Of a DNA stretch of 38,179 nt, positions 17,311 to 25,818 are shown one piece after another. The stretch is from Kangiellaceae bacterium. GTDB taxonomy: Bacteria; Pseudomonadota; Gammaproteobacteria; Enterobacterales; Kangiellaceae. The stretch spans positions 1 through 38,179 of the forward strand of contig JAHRVB010000128.1 of the NCBI GenBank assembly GCA_019090895.1, given 5' to 3'. The notes below the pieces were generated by a model, which was not told where the DNA came from, made no database searches, and saw only the letters and a list, made by a program, of their open reading frames with translations. Positions within the stretch are counted from its first letter, which is position 1, and every line of letters starts with the position of its first letter. Made by a program: the position numbers and the translations under genes.

Positions 17311-18084
17311 TTAGTTATTTTGATTGATGATCTTCAACATCGTTTTGAATGCTTTTGGATTCGCAGCCAAAATAGAACCCGATTTCTCATAGTTAGGATT
17401 GCCTTTCATATCCGAAACCATACCGCCAGACTCTTCAACGAGTAAAACGCCTGCTGCTGTGTCCCACGGACTTAGGCCAAATTCCCAAAATCCATCAAAT
17501 CGACCAGCGGCAACATAGGCTAAATCTAATGCAGCTGATCCTGCTCGTCGCATGTCAGAACAGTGAGGGAATAATCGACCAAAAACTTGCATATATTCGG
17601 TGAGCTTACTTTCATCTCTAAAAGGGAAACCAGTGGCGATTAAACTGTGCTCCAGCCCTTTGGTATTGCTTACTCGCATTTTTTTGTTATCAAATTGTGC
17701 GCCTCGACCTTTTACTGCAGTAAATAGTTCTTGTTTGGTCGGATCATATATAACACCCACTTGGGTACGTCCCTTGTGCTTGCAAGCGATTGAAATGGCC
17801 CAGTGCGGGATTTTACGGATAAAGTTTGTAGTGCCGTCAATTGGGTCGATAACCCATTGGAATTCGCTTTCACCTGATTCTCCGCTTTCTTCACCAAGGA
17901 AACTGTGCTCAGGGTATGCACTTAAGATTGTTTCTATGATTAATTGCTCGGCGGCTTTATCGACATTGGTAACATAATCATGCTGAGATTTGCTTTCAAC
18001 GGCGCTGATATGGTTCGCTTCACGGATAATAAAGTCGCCAGCTTTACGGGCTGCTCTTACTGCGATTGTTAATAGTGCTTGCAT
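17311..18084 (-). CDS. suhB: Inositol-1-monophosphatase family protein SuhB
   Basis: Mg-dependent, Li-sensitive phosphatase fold of 257 residues. In enterobacteria SuhB also joins rRNA antitermination complexes with NusG. Metal-binding motifs: GEESG (residues 64-68), WVIDPIDGTTNF with D80 and D83, and SPWDTAAGVLLVEESGG near 205-220. DMRRAGSAALDLAYVAAGRFDGFWE is characteristic of SuhB. It lies upstream of iscR on the same strand, with the iscR promoter between them. I saw no terminator after it. Confidence 0.93.
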   Translation of the reverse strand: MQALLTIAVRAARKAGDFIIREANHISAVESKSQHDYVTNVDKAAEQLIIETILSAYPEHSFLGEESGESGESEFQWVIDPIDGTTNFIRKIPHWAISIACKHKGRTQVGVIYDPTKQELFTAVKGRGAQFDNKKMRVSNTKGLEHSLIATGFPFRDESKLTEYMQVFGRLFPHCSDMRRAGSAALDLAYVAAGRFDGFWEFGLSPWDTAAGVLLVEESGGMVSDMKGNPNYEKSGSILAANPKAFKTMLKIINQNN

Positions 18085-18473
18085 GGTAATTTACCTCAAA
18101 ACCTGTATTCAGGCGGCTCTTAACAAAAAAGGACTATGCCTTTCATTGTTCTGTGTAGCGAATTGTTTAATAGCGATATAGAGCGCTTGTAAGGGGCTAA
18201 GAGCCACTTTTTGATATCAAGGTCTATGAGCGCGCAAGTATACCTGAAATCGTATTAGAGTAAAGGTTCGTTTATTGCCTGTAAGGGCAATAAATAAAGG
18301 GGTTTGGCTGAAGTTTCTTCAATGTCTAAATTAGATAACGGTCATCGCTTCTAAATTAGAATTCACAGTGTCGATTGATCCGAATCATCTAAGCCGCCTA
18401 AAGCGGATTACACCAGATAATTATTCGGGTAGTATGGTTTGGAATTATCCTTTTAAAAATGAGGCTTTAGAAC
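18085..18473. other. Divergent intergenic region between suhB and moaB
   Basis: Contains a perfect 9-bp hairpin, TTTATTGCC (18271-18279) with GGCAATAAA (18286-18294), and a short one, CCGC/GCGG, at 18394-18406. Neither is followed by a T run. An FNR-like box lies at 18375-18388. I found no RNA gene or credible open reading frame. Confidence 0.5.
18375..18388 (+). promoter_or_regulatory. FNR/ANR-like box upstream of moaB
   Basis: TTGATCCGAATCAT matches TTGAT-N4-ATCAA at 9 of 10 defined bases. It is centred about 92 bases before the moaB start. GATAAT at 18416-18421 is a possible -10, about 5 bases further away than ideal for a class II site, so the functional reading is tentative. Confidence 0.4.
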
Positions 18474-18974
18474 TTGGAACAACTTAACGTTGCGGTATTA
18501 ACCGTTTCAGACACCAGAAACTTGGACACCGATAAGTCGGGTCATTATCTCTTTACAGAAGTTGAGAACGATAAGCACAAGATTGCCGCTCGAGACATTG
18601 TTATTGACGATATTTATAAAATAAGAGCCGCTGTGTCTAACTGGATAGCAGAATCGAAAATTCAAGCAATCATTATTACCGGTGGAACCGGTTTTTATGG
18701 CAGAGACTCAACACCTGAAGCGATTAAACCTTTGTTTGATAAAGAAATGCCTGGATTCGGAGAACTTTTTAGACAGGTTTCCTATGACGAAATTGGAAGC
18801 TCAACGATTCAAAGTCGTGCGCTTGCAGGTCTGGCCAATAACACGGTTATATTTTGTGTGCCGGGTTCAACAGGCGCTTGCAAAACGGCTTGGACAAAAA
18901 TCATTAGAGAACAATTGAGTCTTGATTTCAAACCATGCAATTTTGTGAAGCTTCTGAGTACCGGTAAGCACTAG
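18474..18974 (+). CDS. moaB: Molybdenum cofactor biosynthesis protein MoaB
   Basis: MogA/MoaB-fold protein of 166 residues; the family adenylates molybdopterin. Seen: VAVLTVSDTRN at the start, IIITGGTGFYGRDSTPEAI (the TGGTG loop and D-T-x-E), then FCVPGSTGACKTAW. The start is TTG at 18474: an upstream in-frame ATG (18459) meets a stop after three codons, and TGAGG (18460-18464) sits at a suitable distance before the TTG. No other moa or mog gene is in the window, so it stands alone here. Confidence 0.9.
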   Translation: MEQLNVAVLTVSDTRNLDTDKSGHYLFTEVENDKHKIAARDIVIDDIYKIRAAVSNWIAESKIQAIIITGGTGFYGRDSTPEAIKPLFDKEMPGFGELFRQVSYDEIGSSTIQSRALAGLANNTVIFCVPGSTGACKTAWTKIIREQLSLDFKPCNFVKLLSTGKH

Positions 18975-19020
18975 GTACACTGTTGAGCTGTATCTCTGTT
19001 GCTGATTTAAACTGCACTAG

Positions 19021-19065
19021 ATACCAAATACCAAATACCAAATACCAAATACCAAATACCAAATA
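19021..19065 (+). repeat. Tandem heptamer repeat, (ATACCAA)6, upstream of the DUF885 gene
   Basis: Six perfect head-to-tail copies of ATACCAA (19021-19062) plus a partial ATA. The array ends 45 bases before the ATG at 19108. A plausible -10, TAGAAT (19083-19088), places the -35 region inside the last copy, so copy-number change would alter sequence upstream of the promoter but not the reading frame. Confidence 0.95.
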
Positions 19066-19107
19066 TATCGCATATGTCACATTAGAATAATAAAACGGAC
19101 TGTTATA

Positions 19108-20895
19108 ATGATTTCTTTAAAAAATATCTTGTATTCTCTGGCATATTTAGCACTGTTTGCAAGCTCAAACAGTGCGCTTGCTAAACCAACTGAAAAAAAT
19201 CAGCTTCATCAATTGTTTGATCAAGAGTGGCAAACTCGAATGGAGCGATTTCCTGAATTTGCCCAATCTATGGGGGATTCTAGTCAAGCAGACAAATTAA
19301 CAAATGTTTCAGAAGCGTCACAACAAGCTTGGCTAAAAAGCACAATAAAAATTTTACGAGCACTTGAAGATATCACACAACAAGATTTATCTAATTCAGA
19401 TAAGATCAATTACCAAATATTTAAGCAACAACTTACAAACCGCAAAGCATCTTTGGAATTTAAAGACTACCAAATTCCTTTCTTGGCTGATTCCGGTTTT
19501 CATACCCAAATCGCTCGTTTGCCGGTAGAGACAGAATTTAATAATATCCAAGATTTTCGTGATTATTTGAAACGTTTATCTCAAGTTCCGGAATTTTTTC
19601 AACAAAATATCGACAATATGAATGCCGGTTTAAGAAGAAACTTTTCGATGCCTTCTGTGGTGATGAAGGGCTTTACTGATGCACTTCATCAGCATGCAAA
19701 TGGAAAGTTTGATAAAAGTGTGTTTTACCAACCATTCGATAAAATAACGTTACATATCAGCAAGAAACAACAAGAAGAACTTAGGAAACAAGCGAAAGAT
19801 ATTATTACATCAGACGTTATTGCTAGCTATAAGAACCTCGCAAACTATTTCGAAAATACATACATACCACAGACCAAGAAGAGTATGGGGGCTTATTCCT
19901 TTCCGAATGGGAAGGCCTATTATCATCAAAAAGTTGGTGAATATACGACTGGCTCAATGAATGCTGAAGCTATTCATCAAATTGGTCTCGCAGAAGTTAA
20001 ACGTATTCGAGCAGAAATGAATGACGTAATGGCAAACTTAGAATTTTCTGGGAGTTTCGCTGAGTTTCTAGTTTTTCTTAGAGAATCACCACAGTTCTAC
20101 GCTGAATCTCCAGAAGAATTGCTCAAGGAAGCCTCTTATATTGCAAAAAAAATGGATGGTCAGCTGCCAAAATTTTTTACTAAGTTACCGCGTCAGCCCT
20201 ATACGGTCGAAGCTGTACCTGATTCGATTGCCGCCAAATACACAACTGGTCGATATGTTTCGGCACCACTTTCTAGCACAAGGCCGGGCACCTATTGGGT
20301 AAACACTTATGCACTTGATAAAAGGCCTCTGTATGTTCTTGAAAGTTTGACCTTACATGAGGCGGTGCCTGGTCATCATTTACAGGGAGCTCTCAATCAA
20401 GAGTTAGCTGACTTGCCTAATTTTAGGCGCTATTCTTATATATCTGCTTTTGGAGAAGGGTGGGCTTTATACTGCGAAAAGCTCGGAATTGAAGCTGGAT
20501 TTTATCAGGATGGTTATAGTCAATTTGGACGACTTTCCTACGAAATGTGGCGTGCAGCTCGATTAGTGATCGATACAGGTATTCACGCATTTGGCTGGTC
20601 TAGAGAACAAGCCATTGCTTTGCTGGAAGAAAATTCAGGCTTGTCCAAACATAATATTCGTACCGAAGTAGACCGCTATATTAGCTGGCCAGGGCAAGCG
20701 CTAAGTTACAAAATTGGGGAATTGAAAATAATTGAATTACGTCGACTCGCAGAACTAAAACTCGGAGAAAAGTTTGATATTCGTTTGTTCCATGACGCTA
20801 TTCTAGAAAACGGTTCAATTCCATTAGATGTCCTACAATCGCAGATAGAGCTATTTATTGAAAGGCAATTACTTGGAACTAAAGTCGCGGATTAA
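19108..20895 (+). CDS. Exported DUF885-family zinc metallopeptidase-like protein
   Basis: Protein of 595 residues with an N-terminal signal peptide (basic MISLKNI, hydrophobic core, probable cleavage after NSALA at about residue 25), so probably periplasmic. The zinc motif HEAVPGHH is at residues 417-424, and a downstream FGEGWALYCEKLG near 447-459 provides a likely third ligand Glu. This matches DUF885, a gluzincin family related to peptidases but mostly uncharacterised. No lipobox Cys is seen. It is a single-gene unit: heptamer repeats upstream and a terminator downstream. Substrate unknown. Confidence 0.85.
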   Translation: MISLKNILYSLAYLALFASSNSALAKPTEKNQLHQLFDQEWQTRMERFPEFAQSMGDSSQADKLTNVSEASQQAWLKSTIKILRALEDITQQDLSNSDKINYQIFKQQLTNRKASLEFKDYQIPFLADSGFHTQIARLPVETEFNNIQDFRDYLKRLSQVPEFFQQNIDNMNAGLRRNFSMPSVVMKGFTDALHQHANGKFDKSVFYQPFDKITLHISKKQQEELRKQAKDIITSDVIASYKNLANYFENTYIPQTKKSMGAYSFPNGKAYYHQKVGEYTTGSMNAEAIHQIGLAEVKRIRAEMNDVMANLEFSGSFAEFLVFLRESPQFYAESPEELLKEASYIAKKMDGQLPKFFTKLPRQPYTVEAVPDSIAAKYTTGRYVSAPLSSTRPGTYWVNTYALDKRPLYVLESLTLHEAVPGHHLQGALNQELADLPNFRRYSYISAFGEGWALYCEKLGIEAGFYQDGYSQFGRLSYEMWRAARLVIDTGIHAFGWSREQAIALLEENSGLSKHNIRTEVDRYISWPGQALSYKIGELKIIELRRLAELKLGEKFDIRLFHDAILENGSIPLDVLQSQIELFIERQLLGTKVAD

Positions 20896-20984
20896 TTCGC
20901 TAGAGATAAAATAATTAAGTTTGAATGGGGAAGGTTGCCAATTAATTAAAGCTTTAGGTTAGCGAGATATATCGCACTAGCGAA

Positions 20985-21022
20985 AAATAAAAAAGGACTG
21001 ACTCTCATCAATCCTTTTCTTT
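20985..21022. terminator. Convergent terminator between the DUF885 and HD-GYP genes
   Basis: AAAAGGA-C-TGA (20991-21001) pairs with TCA-A-TCCTTTT (21008-21018) with one mismatch and a 6-base loop. An A-rich run before it gives a T tract on the minus strand, and a short T stretch follows on the plus strand. It serves both converging genes. Confidence 0.7.
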
Positions 21023-21038
21023 AGCGAACTCAGTCGTA

Positions 21039-22355
21039 TTAAGATGCTTGCAGGAATGAAAACCAATTTTTATTGAACAGTTTTTCGTGCAATTCGTTTG
21101 AATCAATATCCATTGCCGTACTTTTAAGGCTGCGCTCAATTTGCAATGGCATACCGAACCGGTCCGTGGGATCATCTGATAAGCTGACAACTTGTGGTTT
21201 TTCGAGTTTCACATCCATACCGTCTTTGATAACCACTATTTTGGGTCTTAGTCTTGAGTTATCAGGTTGTTCAAGCACAACGCCAACAGAGTTATTGGTT
21301 AGTTTTACCAAGCTTCCTGTGGGATAAATCCCTATTGCCTGAATGAATGATTCAACCATCTCTGTTTGAAAAAGATTTCCGCGCTCATTATAAAGGTTAG
21401 ATATCGCTTCTACCGGAGTTAATGGTTCTGTACCAGGCAAAGGATTTATTAATTCTTCGTAATAATGTGCCATGCCGACGACACGTGCTAAAAATGGAAT
21501 TCGGTTTCCTATTAGATTCCTTGGGTAACCCTTTCCGTTATTTCTTTCACAATAGCTGGAAAGGATATAATTAACTTGATGGCTAGAAGAGAACATTTTT
21601 TCCGTTTCTTCAAGTGTTAAAGTTACATGGCTTTTGTATATAACCATTTCTTCGGCGGTCAGTTTGCCAAATAATAATTCTTTTGGCAGTTTACATTTAC
21701 CAATGGACGCCAACAATAGCGCAGTTCCGATATCTCTCAAATCATGCTTAGACAAACCAAGGTGTCTTCCGAAAATTATTCCCCAAATCGCAGAGCGCAC
21801 AGCTTGTTCGTGTAATTGTTGATTATCTGCACCTATTCTACAAAGCCATGCAAGGGCGTCCGGATTGCGAACAACACTTCTAACCATTTCAGTGGAAGCT
21901 TTACGTACTTGCGCGATATTGACGAATCCATTTTGCATCATGTCTCTCAAAATGATCGACATTTGGCTATTAACCTGAGCGTATATTTCACTGGCTTTAG
22001 AAACTTCTTTCTTCAGTTTATGAGTTGCAATATAGTTTTCAACAGCGGGCTTGAAACGGGCTTTCTCGTCCATCAAGCGTTTTGTTTTAGAGTCGTACTG
22101 ATTTTTATCACTGCCGCTGATAGGTTTAAGAGACAAGCTCGATTTAACGTCAACTTTACTTAAAAAGCGATCGACATAGACTTTATTGCAGTAGAGAGCA
22201 AGTTGATCCAGTTGCTCTTGCTTACTGATATGAAAACCTTGAATAGGAAACGGCGTTTGCACCCATGGTACGTCCAAACGTGATACATACATGCCTATTT
22301 GTAAGCTATGTACTGGTATTTCCTGTGTTGAAAGATGCATCTTCGGGTACCTCAA
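21039..22355 (-). CDS. DUF3391/HD-GYP domain protein with degenerate active site
   Basis: 438 residues. The N-terminal region (about 11-70) matches DUF3391 (IPVHSLQIGMYVSRLDVPW). The HD-GYP domain spans about 150-370. Canonical HD-GYP proteins hydrolyse cyclic di-GMP at a metal centre. Here H182 and H243 are kept, but the HD pair is A216-S217 (LLLASIGKCKLP), the HHE motif is Y268-C269-E270, and DGxGYP reads NGKGYP (273-278). Most metal ligands are therefore missing, so I infer that it is not a phosphodiesterase and may bind nucleotide or partners instead. The C-terminal part (about 340-400) resembles the usual tail (YPTGSLVKLTNNSVGVV). No frameshift is seen. Met6 is an alternative start. Confidence 0.85.
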   Translation of the reverse strand: MRYPKMHLSTQEIPVHSLQIGMYVSRLDVPWVQTPFPIQGFHISKQEQLDQLALYCNKVYVDRFLSKVDVKSSLSLKPISGSDKNQYDSKTKRLMDEKARFKPAVENYIATHKLKKEVSKASEIYAQVNSQMSIILRDMMQNGFVNIAQVRKASTEMVRSVVRNPDALAWLCRIGADNQQLHEQAVRSAIWGIIFGRHLGLSKHDLRDIGTALLLASIGKCKLPKELLFGKLTAEEMVIYKSHVTLTLEETEKMFSSSHQVNYILSSYCERNNGKGYPRNLIGNRIPFLARVVGMAHYYEELINPLPGTEPLTPVEAISNLYNERGNLFQTEMVESFIQAIGIYPTGSLVKLTNNSVGVVLEQPDNSRLRPKIVVIKDGMDVKLEKPQVVSLSDDPTDRFGMPLQIERSLKSTAMDIDSNELHEKLFNKNWFSFLQAS

Positions 22356-22605
22356 AATAACTAATTTAATCCCGCTTATAAACCAAACGATCCTTTCCTT
22401 AGCCTTCAGAATATAGATCTTCGGCCATAATCATAGGAACCTGTTCACATTTTATTTTGATTGTGGCTAAAAAAACACCAACTCAAAAACTAAGCATAAT
22501 TTCATGTTTGATTAAAATAATGCGGAGTTGTCATCAATTATAGACCAGAATATAGTTCTATAAAACTAATTGCAGACTAATTATAATCCTAATAAATACA
22601 GCGTT

Positions 22606-23580
22606 TTAGCGTTTAGCGATTATGGTCGCTCGTTTTGGCGCTGGGTGCCCTTCTATTGTTTTATTAATATCATTTGGATCGAGAAAATTCTCTAAGGAAT
22701 GAAATGTCATCCATTCTGTAGCCCTTTGTTCTTGAAGCGTCGTTTGAGTAATATCTATTGTCTGTACATCTTTAAAACCACATTTGTACAACCAAAGCTC
22801 AAGTGCGGTGGTAGAGGGTAGAAACCAAACATTCCGCATTTGGGCATATCGACCTGAGGGTAGGAAAACAGTGTTTTCATCGCCATCAACAACCAAAGTC
22901 TCTAGAATGAGTTCGCCACCACTATTAAGCAGTTTGAACAGCCGCTGTATTAAGTTTATGGGTGATTTTTGATGATAGAGAACGCCCATACAAAAAATAC
23001 TATCGAAACCATCTTTCCCCATTGATTCTGGCATGTCTTCAATACCTATTGGTAATAAATGACAGTGGGGTTGCTCTAAGTAGTGTTGCATTACAGAGAA
23101 CTGCGCTAGAAATTTTTGAGAAGGGTCAATCCCAAGTACCAAGCGCGGTGCGTGGTCAAGCATACGCCAGCAATGGTAACCGTTGCCACAGCCAACATCG
23201 AGCACCGTTTTATTTTTCAGTGAAGATATGTATGGAAAAACTCGGTCCCATTTCCAATCTGAACGCCACTCAGTGTTTAGATTAATGCCAAACAGTTCGA
23301 ACGGGCCCTTACGCCAAGGGTGAAGCTTCTTCAACTGAATAGTTAATTCGTCAAGTTGTTGCTGATTCAGAGGGGTTTGAGCGTCAATTTTAACCGCTTT
23401 GGATAATTCTATTTTGGCGACTTTGATCTCTGGCAATTCTGAAATTAACTGGTTCCATTGTTCAAGTTCGCCATGGGTATAGGTTTTGTACCTAGTATTG
23501 ACAGTATCAATTAGAAAATTGTACCAAGGAGCAATATTAGAGTGTTTTATCGCGTTTTCGAGATTTTTAAAATGAATCAT
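22606..23580 (-). CDS. cmoB: tRNA U34 carboxymethyltransferase CmoB
   Basis: Transfers the carboxymethyl group of carboxy-SAM to 5-hydroxyuridine at tRNA position 34, making cmo5U, which widens decoding by tRNAs for Val, Ala, Pro, Ser, Thr and Leu. 324 residues, as in Escherichia. The signature LHPWRKGPFELFGINLNTEWRSDWKWDR lies at about 90-117, the cofactor motif VLDVGCGNGYHCWRM near 127-141, and FCMGVLYHQKSP and EGHPAPKRA follow. It is 3 bases downstream of cmoA, so they are co-transcribed. Confidence 0.97.
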   Translation of the reverse strand: MIHFKNLENAIKHSNIAPWYNFLIDTVNTRYKTYTHGELEQWNQLISELPEIKVAKIELSKAVKIDAQTPLNQQQLDELTIQLKKLHPWRKGPFELFGINLNTEWRSDWKWDRVFPYISSLKNKTVLDVGCGNGYHCWRMLDHAPRLVLGIDPSQKFLAQFSVMQHYLEQPHCHLLPIGIEDMPESMGKDGFDSIFCMGVLYHQKSPINLIQRLFKLLNSGGELILETLVVDGDENTVFLPSGRYAQMRNVWFLPSTTALELWLYKCGFKDVQTIDITQTTLQEQRATEWMTFHSLENFLDPNDINKTIEGHPAPKRATIIAKR

Positions 23581-23583
23581 TAT

Positions 23584-24318
23584 TTAGGACTTAACAGCGA
23601 TAAATGAAGCAAAATTTAATTGTTGATTCCAGCAGCTAACCTGGTCAAACCCAATGTCTTGAAGCCGCTTAAGCTGAGCTTCCATTGTCTCTGGAACTAA
23701 GACATTTTCTAGCGCATTTCGTTTTTGGCTTATTTCCAGTTCGCTATACCCATTTTCGCGCTTAAATTGGTGATGGAGGTCAATCATCAGTTTATTTATA
23801 TTAGCGTCTCTAAAAATTAGTTTTTCAGAGATCACCAAAATTCCACCGGGTAACATTGCATCGAATATGGATTTAAGCAATTGAATCCTAAGTGATGGGT
23901 CGATAAATTGAAGTGTATAGTTCAACACAACCATACTCGCATTTTCGCAAGTAATTTGTGAAATATCATCGGATAATAAGGTTATTGGTGTGGTATGTTT
24001 GAAGCTATCGATATTATTTTGACATTGCTCAATCATCGCAGATGAATTGTCAACACCGATGATTTCTACTCCAGATCGATGATTTCCATAGCTCATCGCT
24101 AAACAAACGGCACCTAGTGAGCAGCCAAGGTCGTAGCATTTACTATTGGGTTGGATAAACCGAGATGCTAACAATTGAATGTTGTGTAGTACATGAGAAT
24201 AGCCGGGTACAGAGCGTTTTATCATATCAGGAAATACGGCCGCAACTTTATCGTCAAACTGGAAAGGGCTCTGTATAACAGGTTGCGCAAAGAGGTTGTC
24301 GTTGTTGCTATCAACCAT
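23584..24318 (-). CDS. cmoA: Carboxy-SAM synthase CmoA
   Basis: Makes carboxy-S-adenosylmethionine from SAM and prephenate for CmoB, 244 residues. Features: FQFDDKVAAVFPDMIKRSVPGY at residues 19-40, the Rossmann motif YDLGCSLGAVCLAM near 62-75, and LNYTLQFIDPSLR. The start overlaps the end of pepE by 8 bases (24311-24318), and cmoB follows after 3 bases. Confidence 0.96.
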   Translation of the reverse strand: MVDSNNDNLFAQPVIQSPFQFDDKVAAVFPDMIKRSVPGYSHVLHNIQLLASRFIQPNSKCYDLGCSLGAVCLAMSYGNHRSGVEIIGVDNSSAMIEQCQNNIDSFKHTTPITLLSDDISQITCENASMVVLNYTLQFIDPSLRIQLLKSIFDAMLPGGILVISEKLIFRDANINKLMIDLHHQFKRENGYSELEISQKRNALENVLVPETMEAQLKRLQDIGFDQVSCWNQQLNFASFIAVKS

Positions 24319-25075
24319 GCCGTTCTAAATCCTCGTTGAGTTTCTTAGTCGTTGTAAATGTTGATTTACCCTGATTAGTGAATACGAAACCTGTTTTAAT
24401 TGTATTATCTTGGCGTGAGCTAATTTCTGTCCCTCCGAAATACTCTAGTTTTTGCCGAATGTATCTTAGGGCCGTCCCTTCAGGAATTCCGATTACTTTT
24501 TTATCGTTGTTGAGGACCAAGAACTCCTCCAGTCTCTGCTGCCGGGTTTCGCCATTATGGCCCGGTGGGCTCCCGTCGATATAGTGCGGATTTATTTGCC
24601 ATTCAATTAACTCTAACGCTGAAAATGAAGGAGGTTCGATAATTGGCATATCGTTGGTTGTTCTTATAGTTGGTCCGGCGATGTTGGAGCCCGCACTCCA
24701 ACCAATATATGGTATCCCGCTGAAGACGATTTTCTTTATAGGTTCTAATAGCTCGAACTGATAGAGTGAGTGCAATAGGGCAAATGTGTTCCCTCCGCCG
24801 ACCACTATTCCACCAGCATTTTCGATAGCATTTAGCTTATTTTCGAATCGATGAATCGAATTAATTTCAATTCTAAGTGGTTTTAGTGCCTCTTTGACCA
24901 TTAATTCATACTGGTCAAAATCGACAGAAACTCCAGCATAGGGGATAAATAGCAGAGGTTTAGTATCTGAATAGTCGGCGATAGAAAGAAATTCTTTGAT
25001 TAGCAATAATGCATGTTGAAGATATTCTGTCTTACCAACTCTTGAACTGCTTAAAAGAAGTAAATTTTTGGACAT
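24311..25075 (-). CDS. pepE: Dipeptidase E (alpha-aspartyl dipeptidase, S51 family)
   Basis: Cytosolic serine peptidase that hydrolyses dipeptides with N-terminal aspartate; 254 residues, somewhat longer than the enterobacterial enzyme. The nucleophile is S127 in YIGWSAGSNIAG, the His is probably H164 (INPHYIDG), and VVGGGNTFAL shapes the nucleotide-like fold. It is the first gene of a tight pepE-cmoA-cmoB run and overlaps cmoA by 8 bases. Peptide recycling and tRNA modification have no obvious shared role, so the link may be only transcriptional. Confidence 0.9.
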   Translation of the reverse strand: MSKNLLLLSSSRVGKTEYLQHALLLIKEFLSIADYSDTKPLLFIPYAGVSVDFDQYELMVKEALKPLRIEINSIHRFENKLNAIENAGGIVVGGGNTFALLHSLYQFELLEPIKKIVFSGIPYIGWSAGSNIAGPTIRTTNDMPIIEPPSFSALELIEWQINPHYIDGSPPGHNGETRQQRLEEFLVLNNDKKVIGIPEGTALRYIRQKLEYFGGTEISSRQDNTIKTGFVFTNQGKSTFTTTKKLNEDLERHG

Positions 25076-25164
25076 GTTGTATTAAAAAATATGAATATAG
25101 TTGGCGGCATTTTACAGGCAAAACTGACTGATTGCATGAATAACTTGCTTCAACTTTAATAAGA

Positions 25165-25818
25165 TTAGCGCGAAGCATCCCAGCTAGAGAGACCCCTTAA
25201 AGTATTTTCGATACTGTCTGTGATTAAATGCTGTTTATCATCCCATGCGACACTGGGCATATTGTAAAAACATCCGAAGACACCGTAGGTCGCAATTGTA
25301 ATCAGCTGAGAAACATAAAGAACATTACCTTCTTTAAATGTTCCACTGGCCATGCATCTCGTAATTGCATCGATCATGGTCTCCACGTATTCCTTGGTTC
25401 CTGGCGAGTTGTATATGTCAAAATTATTGTCTAAAGGCGCTTTAAAATCTTGGGTTTCGATTAACAGCTGATAATTTTTAGGGTTTTCAAGCCAATAGTT
25501 AACGTTAGCTTGCATAAGATGTTGAATCACTTCGATTGGTTCTGACGACAATATTTTGTTCGAAGGTTTGCATTGTTGCCACATATCGATAGATATGTCT
25601 GCCCAGAAATGCTTCAGAATTTCCTTTTTGTTTTCAAAATAGTAATAGATTTTTGTGGGAGCAAAGCCTGCTTGGGCGGCAATACGTCGCATGCTGGTAT
25701 TCTCATATCCCTCGTTTACGAACAGTTCCCGAGCAATATTGATAATGCATTCTCGTATTTCATCTTTTTGCTGTACTGAGAGGGAAGGTCTACCAGGCTT
25801 TCTTTTAGTCATTGTCAT
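25165..25818 (-). CDS. TetR-family transcriptional regulator
   Basis: 217 residues. The N-terminal helix-turn-helix domain (about 16-62) reads ARELFVNEGYENTSMRRIAAQAGFAPTKIYYYFENKKEIL, typical of TetR. It is preceded by a basic KRKPGRPSLS arm like that of other DNA-binding TetR proteins. The C-terminal ligand domain has no motif I can assign. It lies 89 bases upstream of pepE on the same strand and faces a 499-base gap to the diguanylate cyclase gene. Its targets are unknown. Confidence 0.85.
   Translation of the reverse strand: MTMTKRKPGRPSLSVQQKDEIRECIINIARELFVNEGYENTSMRRIAAQAGFAPTKIYYYFENKKEILKHFWADISIDMWQQCKPSNKILSSEPIEVIQHLMQANVNYWLENPKNYQLLIETQDFKAPLDNNFDIYNSPGTKEYVETMIDAITRCMASGTFKEGNVLYVSQLITIATYGVFGCFYNMPSVAWDDKQHLITDSIENTLRGLSSWDASR

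Noticed and set aside
18271..18294. Hairpin TTTATTGCC/GGCAATAAA as a terminator
   Set aside because: The perfect stem is not followed by a T run on either strand, and the flanking genes are divergent, so no transcript is expected to end there.
19021..19065. Repeat array as a possible CRISPR
   Set aside because: The units are 7 bp and contiguous, with no spacers and no cas genes nearby. It is a simple tandem repeat.
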